Positions 1-9,452 are shown, counted from the stretch's first letter. The stretch is 64,000 nt of DNA from Rhodanobacter sp. C01 (GCF_002001045.1 NZ_MUNR01000014.1:682001-746000); one strand, 5' to 3'. Program-made: numbers and translations. The notes: generated from the letters alone by a model not told the origin.

Positions 1-99
1 CCGAATGGAAACCGTGATCGGGGTCCACTTTCTAGAGAAAAATTTGGACGAAGATAACAGGCTAGTTAAATCCTCTAGCCGGCATCCAAAATGCAAAAT

Positions 100-120
100 G
101 GGGGCAGATATCCCCTTTTT
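100..120 (+). terminator. Rho-independent terminator-like hairpin
   Basis: A run of five G (100-104), a short loop, four C (112-115) and five T (116-120) form a small hairpin with a T tail on the + strand. It probably ends a transcript entering from the left of the window. Bases 1-99 show no gene I can support. Confidence 0.5.
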
Positions 121-187
121 CGTTGAACGACACAGGCCTATGCTGTAGCGACGGCGGCGAATGCCGCGTTACATCCGGAGATGTGTC

Positions 188-595
188 ATGGCGAAGAAAT
201 TCATTCGGCGGTTACCGGTGCTTCTGCTGATGCTCGCACTGCCCGTAGCTGCGCAGGCGGCGGATTCGCACGATGCGGCATCGAAGCAGGCCGCGACGGC
301 CAGCGCACACGCCGGCATGGCGCTTGGCGCCGCAGATCTGAAGACGGCGCATACGCATCTGCACCACGTCATCAACTGTCTGGTCGGGCCGTCAGGAAAG
401 GGTTTCGATGCCGATGCCGGGAATCCCTGCCAGGGCATGGGGCAGGGCGCGATCGTCGATGCCAGAGGCGATGCCGCCGCCGAGTCCAGGCTGCACTCGG
501 CGCTGCTCCGGGCCGAGCATGGCGTGAAGGCCACGACGCTGGATGGTGCGCATGCGGATGCGCAGCAGGCCTTGGACAACCTGCAGGCGAAATAG
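188..595 (+). CDS. Small exported His-rich protein of unknown function
   Basis: A 135-residue protein with an N-terminal signal peptide: a positive MAKKFIRR start, then a hydrophobic core ending in AQA. The mature part is Ala-rich and helical. It carries a His cluster (THLHHVINCLVG) followed by a second Cys in NPCQGMG, which would suit metal binding or a disulphide in the periplasm. I recognise no named family. The ATG at 188 was chosen over an upstream in-frame ATG at 161 because GGAG lies 7 bases before it. The next gene is convergent and starts only 5 bases after the stop. The metal-binding idea is inference. Confidence 0.7.
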   Translation: MAKKFIRRLPVLLLMLALPVAAQAADSHDAASKQAATASAHAGMALGAADLKTAHTHLHHVINCLVGPSGKGFDADAGNPCQGMGQGAIVDARGDAAAESRLHSALLRAEHGVKATTLDGAHADAQQALDNLQAK

Positions 596-600
596 AGCTT

Positions 601-1767
601 TCACTGGAGCGGCCACGGCGCGGCACGCCAGCAGGCCTGGTAATACTCCCTGAGGGTGCTTCGTACGGGACCAAGTGCGAAGCTGAAGCCGTATCGGAAT
701 GCGCTGGTGCGGCCACCGACCCAGGCGCCGACGGAGCGTGCAAAAAGCAGTTTGACCAACTGAGTCGGTGGATAGGGCCGGGTGATCATGACCGACTCGC
801 TGGCGACACGGGCGCCGTCGCGCTGCTGCGTCAGCGTCTCCTCCCCGTTGATCTCGAAATAGGACCGCGTTCCGCGTGCCACGATTTCTTCCGCGCGCGC
901 TGCACCGACGAGGTCGTATGCGGTGAGCGTCACGCCGCCGGGCCCGCACTGGAGCGTGATCCGGTGCTCGCCTTGGCGGTCGACCTGACTGAGTACCAGG
1001 TGAGGCGTCTGGGGCGACGGCTGATACTTTGCCATGAGTGGAAGGCGTCCATTGTTGGCAAGCCCCGTGGAGAGCATCTGGTCGGCAGTGAGCCACACCA
1101 CGTCATCGCGTGATGCTGTCGATGCCGACGCAAACCCATCGAGGTTGATGCCCATGTCCTTCAGATACGCAGCAACCTCATCCGGAGATGGTCGTATGGG
1201 GCCAGGAGCGTCTGTTTTCGGGTCCATCACGAGATGCGCGGGCAGACCGATACGGTCGCTACCCGTGGGTGCCCACCGATAAAGGCCGCCCAGATACGCA
1301 TAGCTGCATGCTCCCGTGCAGATGGCCGTCTTGACCACGTATGCCGACGAGTGGCTGCGTCGTGGCGTGCCCAGGTGAGTCACCATCGAGCCGGTGCGGA
1401 ACAGCCTCCCCAGCGCCATGCCGGCGCCCAGGTCGCCGTCCGACGAGTTCAGGTAGATGTCGGACCCGGCGGGAATCTTTCCCGACCGCATCAGTGTCTC
1501 GAATCGTTGCGGCGCCCCCGCGTCGATGACGCCATAAAGATAAACCTGCGGAACCTTGGTGACGGCGAGGGTCAGGCGATCATTGTTGACCTGCATGGAT
1601 AGCGTGTCGGCGCGTGCCCCCACATTTTCAGCGTGCTTCCTGACGTCGCGGGCGTGGACCTTCGGCGCCGATCCGATGCAGATGGCCAGCAACAGGGCAA
1701 CCCACAGAGGATAGGGTCTCCATCTTTCGTGGCCAGCAGAATGTTCGTCAGCGTTGCCGTATCGCAC
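601..1767 (-). CDS. COG3904-like periplasmic protein with ClpP-like fold
   Basis: About 388 residues with a signal peptide (LWVALLLAICIG core). Residues ~75-165 follow the pattern of the predicted periplasmic COG3904 group, which has a ClpP/crotonase-like fold: YLYGVIDAGAP, then IYLNSSDGDLGAGMALG, then CTGACSYAYLGG with Ser155 in the position of a nucleophile. The second half has no domain I recognise. The start is GTG at 1767, with AGGA six bases upstream; there is no convincing ATG before the signal peptide. Family assignment is from the motif pattern and peptidase activity is not established. It converges on the small exported gene at 188-595. Confidence 0.6.
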   Translation of the reverse strand: MRYGNADEHSAGHERWRPYPLWVALLLAICIGSAPKVHARDVRKHAENVGARADTLSMQVNNDRLTLAVTKVPQVYLYGVIDAGAPQRFETLMRSGKIPAGSDIYLNSSDGDLGAGMALGRLFRTGSMVTHLGTPRRSHSSAYVVKTAICTGACSYAYLGGLYRWAPTGSDRIGLPAHLVMDPKTDAPGPIRPSPDEVAAYLKDMGINLDGFASASTASRDDVVWLTADQMLSTGLANNGRLPLMAKYQPSPQTPHLVLSQVDRQGEHRITLQCGPGGVTLTAYDLVGAARAEEIVARGTRSYFEINGEETLTQQRDGARVASESVMITRPYPPTQLVKLLFARSVGAWVGGRTSAFRYGFSFALGPVRSTLREYYQACWRAAPWPLQ

Positions 1768-1845
1768 TGCAGGTCCTGAAGTTCAAATCGTGCAGTGTCC
1801 ATGTTTCAGATGTCCTGCAGGTGAATATCGCGGCCACATGAGTTC

Positions 1846-2712
1846 TCAGGTCCCGTCTTGCAGGGTATTACGCTCATCGCCCCGGGTTGCGCCTTCGATC
1901 AGTGCCCGCACGCCCGCCCTGTCCCTGGCCGTCACCGGGTTGTAGATCACCATGCCAAGATGTGGCTTGCCGTCGACCGCGAAAGCCGAGTATTCCAGCG
2001 TGATCAGTCCCAGCGTCGGGTGCTGAATGAGCTTGGTGCCTTCGCCATGCGTGCTGACGTCATGTTCGAGCCACATGGCCGTAAATTCCGGACTGACCTG
2101 GCTCAGTTCGTCGATCAGCGCTCTCGTGCGAACGCCGGCGCCATGCTTGGCGGTTTCGGTGCGAAAGGTCGCGACGACAAAGCGTGCCACGTTTTCCCAG
2201 TCGAGCATCTTCTCCCGCACGTGTGGTTGGCAGAAGACCAGGCGAAGCATGTTGCGCTGCCCTTCGGGTAGCACCAGAAGGCCAGCCAGCAACACTTCGG
2301 CGGCACGATTCCATGCGATGACATCCCAGTCCGGCGTTTTCACATAGGCCGGGCTGAACTCCAGCGTGTCCAGGATCCGTTGCAGTGGTGGCGTGACTTC
2401 CAGAGACTGTTGATGCTGGACCTCGGGTGGTCTGTTCTGGGCAAGCAGGAAGAGATGCTCGCGTTCCACGTCGGTCAGGGCGAGCGCGCTGGCGAGCCGG
2501 TCGAGCACGTCGGCCGATGGCGCACCGCCACGCCCCTGCTCGAGCCACGTATACCAGGTGACGCTGACGTTGGCGCGCTGCGCCACCTCTTCGCGGCGCA
2601 GGCCGGGCGTGCGCCTGCGAGTAGTGGGATAGCCAAGGCGTGCGGCGTCCAGCCTGGTGCGGCGGTCTTTCAGATACTGCCCAAGTGGATTGTCATCGTG
2701 CACGGTGGCCAT
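1846..2712 (-). CDS. XRE-type transcriptional regulator with MmyB-like ligand-binding domain
   Basis: A 288-residue regulator. Residues ~5-75 hold the helix-turn-helix of the MmyB/MLTR group, with the diagnostic TPGLRREEVAQRANVS stretch followed by TWYTWLEQGR. Residues ~100-270 form the MmyB-like ligand-binding domain: a WDVIAWN motif, an N-terminal LxxILDTL helix, and a C-terminal HPTLGLITLEYSAFAVDG stretch. Relatives often regulate a nearby oxidoreductase or dehydrogenase, but no such gene is adjacent here, so the target is unknown. I start at the ATG at 2712; a TTG seven codons upstream is possible. Confidence 0.85.
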   Translation of the reverse strand: MATVHDDNPLGQYLKDRRTRLDAARLGYPTTRRRTPGLRREEVAQRANVSVTWYTWLEQGRGGAPSADVLDRLASALALTDVEREHLFLLAQNRPPEVQHQQSLEVTPPLQRILDTLEFSPAYVKTPDWDVIAWNRAAEVLLAGLLVLPEGQRNMLRLVFCQPHVREKMLDWENVARFVVATFRTETAKHGAGVRTRALIDELSQVSPEFTAMWLEHDVSTHGEGTKLIQHPTLGLITLEYSAFAVDGKPHLGMVIYNPVTARDRAGVRALIEGATRGDERNTLQDGT

Positions 2713-3028
2713 GCTTTGCCTGCGGATGTTCAAGCCCGTATGACGTCACGATTATCTGTCGATCGGGAGACCCACATATTGCATCAAACCATCGAAGGAG
2801 GATGTTCACGCAGAGGCCGCACTTGCTTGCTGACATGCGTGACAGCGGGTACTTCGCATGAGTCGGGCAACGAATATCCAAAGGATTCGACCAGCCGGAA
2901 CCAGTGCTTTCGATGACCTTGGCCAAGGTGAGCTTGCCGGCATGGATCCGTGGGGGAATTCATGCCTGAGAGATTAGCCCTGCCAGCGCTGCATGGAGCC
3001 GGGCCGGCGAGGGTGCTCGTGGTGGAAT
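2713..3028. other. Intergenic region, no supported gene
   Basis: About 316 bases between two minus-strand genes. Short frames are open on both strands, but none has a convincing start, ribosome site or family resemblance. The promoter of the XRE regulator should lie here. Confidence 0.5.
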
Positions 3029-5335
3029 CTATGATGGCTTGTTCAACAATGCGGTCAGCCGGTCGAGTTGTGCGCGGTAGCGACCGAGTACTTCCGCGGT
3101 GACCACGGTGTAGTGGTTGGCCTCGTCCCAGCGGCGTGCCTCGATGGCTTCGCGCACACCGGGTACGGTCTTGACGCCGTAGCCGGTGAGCATGCCGGGC
3201 GCATAGATGAAGTGCTTGAACCAGGGCCGGCCTGGCAGGCCGGCGGGATCGGTCAGTCCCTGTTCCATGCTGCCCATCAGCTGGTTCAGTTGCTGCTGCT
3301 GGGCTGCCGGCATGTTGAAACCGGTGGCGGCACGTTTGGCGTAGGCGGCCTGATACGCCTGGGCACTCTGCTTGAGCTGTTTTGCCGCCTGGTCCAGCGG
3401 GGCCAGATCGATCTCAGGTACATCGGAGTCGCGTGCCGGCGGTGCGATCGGCCGGGTCGGGTCGCTGGTCAGCGTGAACGCGTGTGCGTCCAGCAATTGA
3501 TGCTGCTGTTCGGTGGCCTTGCGGGTGTCGTCGACCAGCTTGTGCAATTCGCCCACGTAACGATCAAGCGTACTGCTGAAATCGCCGAAGCGCATCGGCA
3601 ACACATTGGCATCGGCGGTGCGCAGCACGATGTGACCGGCGACCTTGGCCAGCGCCACGCCGTACTCGAAGGTCGGGTCACCGAAGCGGATGTAGTGGTC
3701 GAACGAGTCGTAGCGCGAGTGGTAGATGCCACCGTCGTCGTCCTCGCCACTGAAGCCGAGATCGAGCGAAGCGATGCCCAGATGTTCCAGGAAGGCGCTG
3801 TAATCGGAGCCCGAGCCCAGTGCCTCGATCGGCAGGTCGCCGCCTTCCGCTGCCAGTTTCGCGTCGGCCTTGGCCTCCGGCTTTGCGTCCTTGCCGGAGC
3901 CGTCGACCAGCATGCGCGCGCGCATGCGTTCACCCACGCTGACATGGGTCTCCGGATCGGTCACGCCATCGGCGACCTGATTGACCAGATGCTGCAGCGA
4001 ATGGCTGCCGCCGGCATCGAGGAAGCCACGGCCGTTGGTGTCCGAATTGACGTACAGCACCGCCTTGGCCTGCAGCTCCTGCGCATGCGTCTCGGCCCAT
4101 TCGGTCGAGCCTAGCAGGCCCGGTTCCTCGCCATCCCAGCTGGCATAGACGAGCGTGCGCTGCGGCCGCCAGCCCTGTTTGAGCAGACTGCCGATCGCCT
4201 TGGCTTCGGCCATCAGGGCGACATTGCCGGCAAGCGGATCCCAGGCACCGAACACCCAGCCGTCATGGTGGTTGCCGCGCACGATCCACTGGTCCGGCGC
4301 GGTGGAACCCTTGAGTACGGCGATCACATCGTAGACCGGTTTCTGACCCCAGTCCGACAGTACGACGAGATGTGCCTTGGCCGCGCTCGGCCCGACGTGG
4401 TAGGTCAGCGGCAACGATCCGCGCCAACCAGCCGGCACCACCGGGCCGCTCAGTGACCGCAGCAGGGGCGTGGCATCCGCATAGGAGATCGGCAGCACCG
4501 GAATCTTCAGGATGGTCTTCGCATCCTTCAGCGCCAGCCGTTTGGCGCCTGGCGTGGAACCGATGCCAGGGGTCAACGGATCGCCGGGATACTGCTGCAT
4601 GTCGGCGACTGAGCCGCGCTGCACACCCTGTGCCGGACGCCAGCCGCCCTGCGGATAGACATCGCCCTGGGCATAGCCGTCGTCATGGGGATCGGAGTAG
4701 ATCAGGCAGCCGACTGCACCGTGTTCCTGCGCCAGCTTGGGTTTCAATCCGCGCCAGCCACCGCCGTAACGGGTGATCACGATCTTGCCACGCACATCGA
4801 TGCCGCGTCGGGCCAGTTCCTTGTAGTCGTCCGGCATGCCGTAGTTGGCATAGACCAGCTCTGCCGTGACGTCGCCATCGCCACCGTAGACGTTGTATGG
4901 CGGCAGCGCCCCCGAGAGGTCGGAGGTGGCGTCGCCGGCTATCGCCGGTTCCTTCAGTGACGCGGTGTAGGGATGCGGCCCCAACAGTTCCAATGCCTCT
5001 TTTTTCGGCGTGGGATACAGCACGCTGAAGGTCTCGATATGCGCGTCCCAGCCCCATTCGCGGAACTTCGCCAGCATGAACTCGGCGTTGGCCTTGTCGT
5101 GTGGCGAGCCGACCTGGTTGGGTTCGGATGACATCTGCTTGAGCCAGCTGCGCTGATCGGCAGGATCGAGCTGAGCGTCGAAGCGCTGTTCCAGACTTTG
5201 CTGGGCAGCGGCATTGGCAGGACTGAAACCGAACATGGCGCCGTCGTGACTAGCCTGGTCAGTGGCAGCGGCAGCCGCGCAGGTGGCCAGCACGCCGGCC
5301 AGGGTCAGCAACGGGCGCATTTTCCATCGAGTCAT
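3029..5335 (-). CDS. M28 family metallopeptidase, glutamate carboxypeptidase II / transferrin-receptor-like
   Basis: A 768-residue exported zinc aminopeptidase/carboxypeptidase. The order is: signal peptide (ends near ATCAAAAA), PA domain (~115-290), M28 catalytic domain (~335-590) and a C-terminal transferrin-receptor-like dimerisation domain (~625-765). Co-catalytic zinc ligands line up with human GCPII: His356 in NHHDGWVFGAWDP, Asp366 in the same motif, Glu403/Glu404 in SWDGEEPGLLGSTEW, Asp432 in YVNSDTNG, and the His of IYHSRYDSF. The length is typical. The ATG at 5335 is preferred over the one at 5353 because GGGGAG lies about 10 bases upstream. It likely trims peptides in the periplasm; the substrate is unknown. 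Confidence 0.9.
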   Translation of the reverse strand: MTRWKMRPLLTLAGVLATCAAAAATDQASHDGAMFGFSPANAAAQQSLEQRFDAQLDPADQRSWLKQMSSEPNQVGSPHDKANAEFMLAKFREWGWDAHIETFSVLYPTPKKEALELLGPHPYTASLKEPAIAGDATSDLSGALPPYNVYGGDGDVTAELVYANYGMPDDYKELARRGIDVRGKIVITRYGGGWRGLKPKLAQEHGAVGCLIYSDPHDDGYAQGDVYPQGGWRPAQGVQRGSVADMQQYPGDPLTPGIGSTPGAKRLALKDAKTILKIPVLPISYADATPLLRSLSGPVVPAGWRGSLPLTYHVGPSAAKAHLVVLSDWGQKPVYDVIAVLKGSTAPDQWIVRGNHHDGWVFGAWDPLAGNVALMAEAKAIGSLLKQGWRPQRTLVYASWDGEEPGLLGSTEWAETHAQELQAKAVLYVNSDTNGRGFLDAGGSHSLQHLVNQVADGVTDPETHVSVGERMRARMLVDGSGKDAKPEAKADAKLAAEGGDLPIEALGSGSDYSAFLEHLGIASLDLGFSGEDDDGGIYHSRYDSFDHYIRFGDPTFEYGVALAKVAGHIVLRTADANVLPMRFGDFSSTLDRYVGELHKLVDDTRKATEQQHQLLDAHAFTLTSDPTRPIAPPARDSDVPEIDLAPLDQAAKQLKQSAQAYQAAYAKRAATGFNMPAAQQQQLNQLMGSMEQGLTDPAGLPGRPWFKHFIYAPGMLTGYGVKTVPGVREAIEARRWDEANHYTVVTAEVLGRYRAQLDRLTALLNKPS

Positions 5336-5524
5336 TCGGGTATCACTCCCCATCGGTTGATCGTTGTCTGGATGGCGGTGCCAGCATCAGGGATGCTGGT
5401 CGACTGTCACCATGTGTGGTCTGTTATACGCCCCGCCGGAAAGCCTGTTCGGGAAATGGTCGTGCCTTCAGCGGCATCGCGCGGTCTTCACTCTCATCGG
5501 GCAGTCGGAAAGTTTTGGTGCTGC

Positions 5525-6952
5525 TCATGAGCCGGATGGTCCCGTGGCAGTCCCTGTTTTTGCCGGTGACGAGGGTTGTGCTGGACCGCCTTGATCAGAT
5601 GCCTTGTCAGCGTCATTTTCCGGGATCGTGATGTTAAGCGCAGACAGCGAATGTGCTTCCGTATCGCTATAGGTCAGTCGGTATTTTCCGGGCCGCAAAT
5701 AGAGTTCGCCGAAGGGAGGGCCCGACATGAACTTGATGCGATCCATGGGTACGGCATTCAGCGGGACCGGGTCGAGTGCCAGGCGGTCAGCGGGGATGGC
5801 GTCGTCGGCCTCATCGGCGTAGCGCGCCTCGACCAGGCAGGGATAGCTGCCCTGGCAGCGCTCGCCGCTGACGAAGTTGGGCTTGCGTTCGCCACCCAGG
5901 CTCAGCCAGGTAGGCCGGCCGCGCCGGATTATCTGTGGCGGGAAGAACACGCTGACGTCATAACCCGGGCGCAGGGACCACGGTTTGCCGGCTTTGTCCA
6001 CGAACACGATCGGTACCTGTGGTTGCAGCTGCTGCATGATGGGGGCGTAGTCCGGATGATCGTCGCCGGCGGATGGGTGTGGATAGAGCATGGTCTGTTC
6101 AACCGTAAACGGAACGAGGCCGCTGAGCTTGTGCAGGTGCTCGGCCATGGACGATCCGCCCAGGAATACCCCCGATGTCTGGATGTGCGCGTACCCGGCG
6201 TCGACTACCAAGCGTGCCGAAGGGTCCTTCTTCAGTACCTGCTGATAGATGTTGCGTGCCTGTTCGGCTTCGCGGGCGTCGCCGGTGGCATTGGAGAGTG
6301 CCTCGTAGGCGACCACCTTGAAGCCAAGTTTCAGGGCGGTGCGCACCATTTCGGCACAGATCGGTTCCTGGGTGTAGAAGCCGCTGTCCTTGGTCGGGTA
6401 GCCGCGCGACTGCAGTTTGGTATCCGTCTGGTAAAGCGTTTCGGCGGCGAAGTAGTTGAAGCCTTCCGCGCGCAACTTGCTGAGCAATTGCACGGTCAGG
6501 GTGCGGGTGAGCGGGATGTTGTGTGCCTCGTTGAAGAACACGGCACGGTAGTTCTTTGCCAGTTCGGGGATCGCCTCCAGCGCAGGACGGGCGGTGTAAT
6601 CGGGGTTGCCCAGCGGCGAGGGGCGATCGTCCGGGGCCGCCGGTTGCCTGATGGAGAAAGCGGTTGCGGCGTCCGGATAGTCCCCGATGAAGGTCTGGTA
6701 CCAACTCAGATACTGGCCGAAGATGACATGGAAAGCGGGATCCTTGTTGCCGGCATGGGCATAGCGCATTACCTGGTACTGGGCCAGCAGGCTCTTGTGC
6801 TTGTTGGCCTCCTGCATGATCTGCTCGGATTTGATCGAAGCCTCGATCTGACGAGCCTGCCATTGCGAGGCCGACTGGGCGCGGCCTGGTGTGGCTGCGC
6901 TGGCCAGTAGCAGTGCACAGCCAAGCGTGGTTCCTGTACGAAGCGATGCCAT
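5525..6952 (-). CDS. Exported Tiki/ChaN/EreA-like protein
   Basis: A 475-residue protein with a signal peptide (ends near GRAQ). Residues ~135-300 show features of the Tiki/ChaN/EreA-like fold: VFFNEAHNIPL with Glu142 and His144, a following helix and YFAAETL with Glu171, then VDAGYAHI. In that superfamily the Glu/His pairs bind metal or haem or form an esterase/protease site. A C-terminal region (~300-475) is beta-rich and ends in a low-complexity Ser/Pro/Gly tail. The ATG at 6952 has AAGGAGG about 8 bases upstream; the in-frame ATG at 6970 overlaps that ribosome site. The superfamily call is by motif pattern only, and no enzymatic role is established. Confidence 0.55.
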   Translation of the reverse strand: MASLRTGTTLGCALLLASAATPGRAQSASQWQARQIEASIKSEQIMQEANKHKSLLAQYQVMRYAHAGNKDPAFHVIFGQYLSWYQTFIGDYPDAATAFSIRQPAAPDDRPSPLGNPDYTARPALEAIPELAKNYRAVFFNEAHNIPLTRTLTVQLLSKLRAEGFNYFAAETLYQTDTKLQSRGYPTKDSGFYTQEPICAEMVRTALKLGFKVVAYEALSNATGDAREAEQARNIYQQVLKKDPSARLVVDAGYAHIQTSGVFLGGSSMAEHLHKLSGLVPFTVEQTMLYPHPSAGDDHPDYAPIMQQLQPQVPIVFVDKAGKPWSLRPGYDVSVFFPPQIIRRGRPTWLSLGGERKPNFVSGERCQGSYPCLVEARYADEADDAIPADRLALDPVPLNAVPMDRIKFMSGPPFGELYLRPGKYRLTYSDTEAHSLSALNITIPENDADKASDQGGPAQPSSPAKTGTATGPSGS

Positions 6953-7160
6953 GGATGTTCCCTCCTTCATTGCGACCGGCAACGTGACTGTGTCTGTTTT
7001 ACCAGTGCGCGCGAACGCTGTCGCGTGAGGGGTGCACTTGCGGTCGTCGTGCGAGCCATCATCGGGCTCAATTCGGTCCGGTGCACCATGCCAAGCGGCA
7101 CAGGGCCAGCGCCTCGATTGAGGAGCACAATCGACACTTCCCCCGATGAAGGAGTACGTC

Positions 7161-7934
7161 ATGCGTCCGACTGCCCTTGCTTTGCTGCTGGCCCTCGCGC
7201 TTCCCGCCACGGCCCTGGCCCAGGCCCCATCCATGAACGACGGAACGATCCCTGCCGGAGTGACCAAGGCGCTCGCCGACCCCGCGCGGCAGGCCGATGC
7301 GGTCGACGATGCGCGCCGCAAGATTGCCGAGGTGATGGCATTCGCCGAGGTCAAGCCGGGGCAGCGCGTGCTCGAGCTGGTGCCCGGCAGCGGATACTGG
7401 ACGCGTGTGTTCAGCGCCATCGTCGGGCCGCAGGGCCATGTCTACACGGTCTGGCCGGATGAAATGGGCAAGTATTCCGCCAAGAGCTTCGCCAACTGGC
7501 AGCATCTGGTTGCCACGCCGCACTACGCCAATGTCAGCCTGCTGAAGCAGCCGGCGGCGCAGTTGAACGCGCCGAAGCCGGTGGACCTGGTATTCACCGC
7601 GCAGAACTACCACGACTATCACGACCCGTTCATGGGACCGGTCGACATGGCCAAGTTCGACAAGGAGGTCTATGCGGCGCTCAAGCCGGGCGGCCTGTTC
7701 GTGGTCATTGATCACGTGGCGCCGACCGGTTCGGGCATTGCCGACACCGATACCTTGCACCGCATCGATCCAGCCGTGGTGAAGCAGGAAGTGGAGGCAG
7801 CCGGTTTCGTCTTTGATGGCGAGAGCCAGGTGCTGCGCAATCCGGCAGACTCGCACGACAAGAAAGTATTCGACCCATCGATACGCGGCCATACCGACCA
7901 GTTCATCTACCGCTTCCGCAAACCTGCGAAATGA
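7161..7934 (+). CDS. Exported SAM-dependent methyltransferase-like protein (COG4798 type)
   Basis: A 257-residue protein with a clear signal peptide (LALLLALALPATALAQA) followed by a class I methyltransferase fold. SAM motif I is VLELVPGSGYWT (~70-81), with an acidic or aromatic motif II near VYTVWPDE, the NYHDYHD motif around residue 155, and LKPGGLFVVIDH as motif IV. This matches the predicted methyltransferase group COG4798, whose members are often exported. A SAM-dependent activity outside the cytoplasm is puzzling, so the fold may serve another purpose. The ATG at 7161 follows AAGGAG at 7-base spacing, better than the ATG at 7146. It is divergent from the Tiki-like gene. Confidence 0.8.
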   Translation: MRPTALALLLALALPATALAQAPSMNDGTIPAGVTKALADPARQADAVDDARRKIAEVMAFAEVKPGQRVLELVPGSGYWTRVFSAIVGPQGHVYTVWPDEMGKYSAKSFANWQHLVATPHYANVSLLKQPAAQLNAPKPVDLVFTAQNYHDYHDPFMGPVDMAKFDKEVYAALKPGGLFVVIDHVAPTGSGIADTDTLHRIDPAVVKQEVEAAGFVFDGESQVLRNPADSHDKKVFDPSIRGHTDQFIYRFRKPAK

Positions 7935-7958
7935 TCGGCGAAGCCGGGGCGCCTTGAT

Positions 7959-9140
7959 CTATTCGGGGCGTTCCGGCTGCAAACCGCGCCAGACTGCATC
8001 GAGCAGCTCGCCTTGCGGGTCCTCGCCTTGCTCCCAGTACATGATGCCGCCAAGCTGATGGGACTTGACGTAGGCCGCCTTGGCAGCGATCGACTGCGGA
8101 TCGTCATAGCTGATGAAACGGTGTGTCGCTGCGTTCCACAGAAATGGCGCTTGGGACACTTCATCCCAGTAGCGGATGTAGCCGCTGTGGTTGATGAATT
8201 CGGTTTTCAGCCGCGGCCACGAATACTCGCCCTGGTAGTGCCCGTAAGCCTGATACAGGCCATCGTGCGCGGGTTGTACATCGGCGAATTCGCGGCCGTA
8301 GAACGCTACGCCGATCAACAGTTTTTGCGATGGCACGCCAGCGGCGAGAAACTGCCGCACCGCCTTGTCCGTGCTACGCGCGCCGACTGGCGCGTATGTC
8401 GAGCTGTACAGGCCGCTGTGGTGGCCGGTCGTCGGCGTCATCGAATTGACAAAGTCGTAGGTCATCAGGTTCAACCAGTCGAGGCTGGGTTCGACCGCGG
8501 GGATGTCGATGCTGCTGACGAATACGCCGTCGGCAGCCGCGATGCTCAATGTGTAATGGCTGGCACCGTGCCGGCCGTGGGCATCGCCAGCGCGATCCAG
8601 TGTCGTGCGGAGATCCTTCAGCAGGAGCGTGAAGTTGTCCCGGTCCTGCGCGCTGGCCTTGATGTGGGCCTCGGTGTGCCCTGGATATTCCCAGTCCACA
8701 TCCAGTCCGTCGGCATCGTTCGCTGCCAGCAGCCGTGCCGCACTGTCGGCGAATCGTTGCCGGCTCGCCGCCGTGCTGGCTGCATCCGAGAAACCGTCGA
8801 CCGTCCAGCCGCCCACGGAAACCACCACGTTTAGCCGTGGATGCGTGGCTTTCAGGGCGATGAGCCGGTGCAGGTGCACGGCATCGGCAGGCGGGAGTGT
8901 GACCTCGCCGTCGACGAGCCTCGCGAACGCGAAGATCAGCGTGTCGATCTTGCCGACATCCTGCGGGGCGATGTCGCTCTTCACCGTGTCGTATCCCACC
9001 ACGCGATAGTGTCTGGCGTGGTGCGCTGGCTGTACATCGTGCATGCCGCAGCCAGCGAGCATCCCGGCAAGGATGGCGATCCATGCGCTGCACCACGGGG
9101 CCAGCTGCCGCAGGGCATAGTCGCTGTCAATTCGCATCAT
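7959..9140 (-). CDS. Glycoside hydrolase family 18 lipoprotein (chitinase-like)
   Basis: A 393-residue protein. A lipobox LAGC (Cys31) predicts a lipid-anchored, exported protein. The GH18 TIM barrel follows: SVGGW (~108-112), and the catalytic motif DGLDVDWE with Asp144, Asp147, Asp149 and the acid Glu151 all present. The region near MTYDFVNS (the Met-Tyr-Asp loop of GH18) and a C-terminal GGIMYWEQ motif are also intact. It should hydrolyse beta-1,4-linked GlcNAc polymers. GGAG lies 5 bases before the ATG at 9140; a second ATG follows immediately. It converges with the methyltransferase-like gene, with about 24 bases between the stops. Confidence 0.9.
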   Translation of the reverse strand: MMRIDSDYALRQLAPWCSAWIAILAGMLAGCGMHDVQPAHHARHYRVVGYDTVKSDIAPQDVGKIDTLIFAFARLVDGEVTLPPADAVHLHRLIALKATHPRLNVVVSVGGWTVDGFSDAASTAASRQRFADSAARLLAANDADGLDVDWEYPGHTEAHIKASAQDRDNFTLLLKDLRTTLDRAGDAHGRHGASHYTLSIAAADGVFVSSIDIPAVEPSLDWLNLMTYDFVNSMTPTTGHHSGLYSSTYAPVGARSTDKAVRQFLAAGVPSQKLLIGVAFYGREFADVQPAHDGLYQAYGHYQGEYSWPRLKTEFINHSGYIRYWDEVSQAPFLWNAATHRFISYDDPQSIAAKAAYVKSHQLGGIMYWEQGEDPQGELLDAVWRGLQPERPE

Positions 9141-9281
9141 GTCTGCTCCGGGGTGGCGACCGCCGACGGATCTTCGCAGCCACGGGACGATCTGCCAATG
9201 ACCGGCGAACCGCTCTTTATCGGCGTGGTGCGCTTGAGCCACATCGCGATAGGCTGCACCATCTGGCATCAGGAAACGCCG

Positions 9282-9452
9282 ATGAACGACGAGGCAGCCG
9301 ATATCGATGATCCGCCACCACTGCCTCCGATCGAACCGGAGGCAGCTGACTGCTGCGGCGAAGGTTGTGCACGCTGCGTGTTCGATGTTTACGAGGAAGC
9401 GCTCGAGCGCTATGAAGCGGCACTGGCCGCGTGGCGTGTCCGGCATCCTTGA
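9282..9452 (+). CDS. Oxidoreductase-like domain protein (small, Cys-rich)
   Basis: A 56-residue protein matching the Oxidored-like family (PF09791): a Pro/acidic leader PPPLPPIEPEAADCC, then GEGCARCVFDVYEEAL with four Cys in total, then a short helix. It is the usual bacterial length. AGGAAA precedes the ATG at 9282. The four Cys suggest metal or redox binding; function is unproven. It lies just upstream of the DDAH-family gene on the same strand. Confidence 0.75.
   Translation: MNDEAADIDDPPPLPPIEPEAADCCGEGCARCVFDVYEEALERYEAALAAWRVRHP

Noticed and set aside
601-1802. Possible frameshift at the start of the COG3904-like gene (another frame has an ATG at 1802)
   Set aside because: The GTG at 1767 has a suitable AGGA and leads directly into a signal peptide, so no frameshift is needed.
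2693-2926. Minus-strand 77-codon frame starting MAKVIE, considered as dodecin-like
   Set aside because: Only the first few residues resemble the family; the remainder does not, and the frame overlaps the regulator's start.
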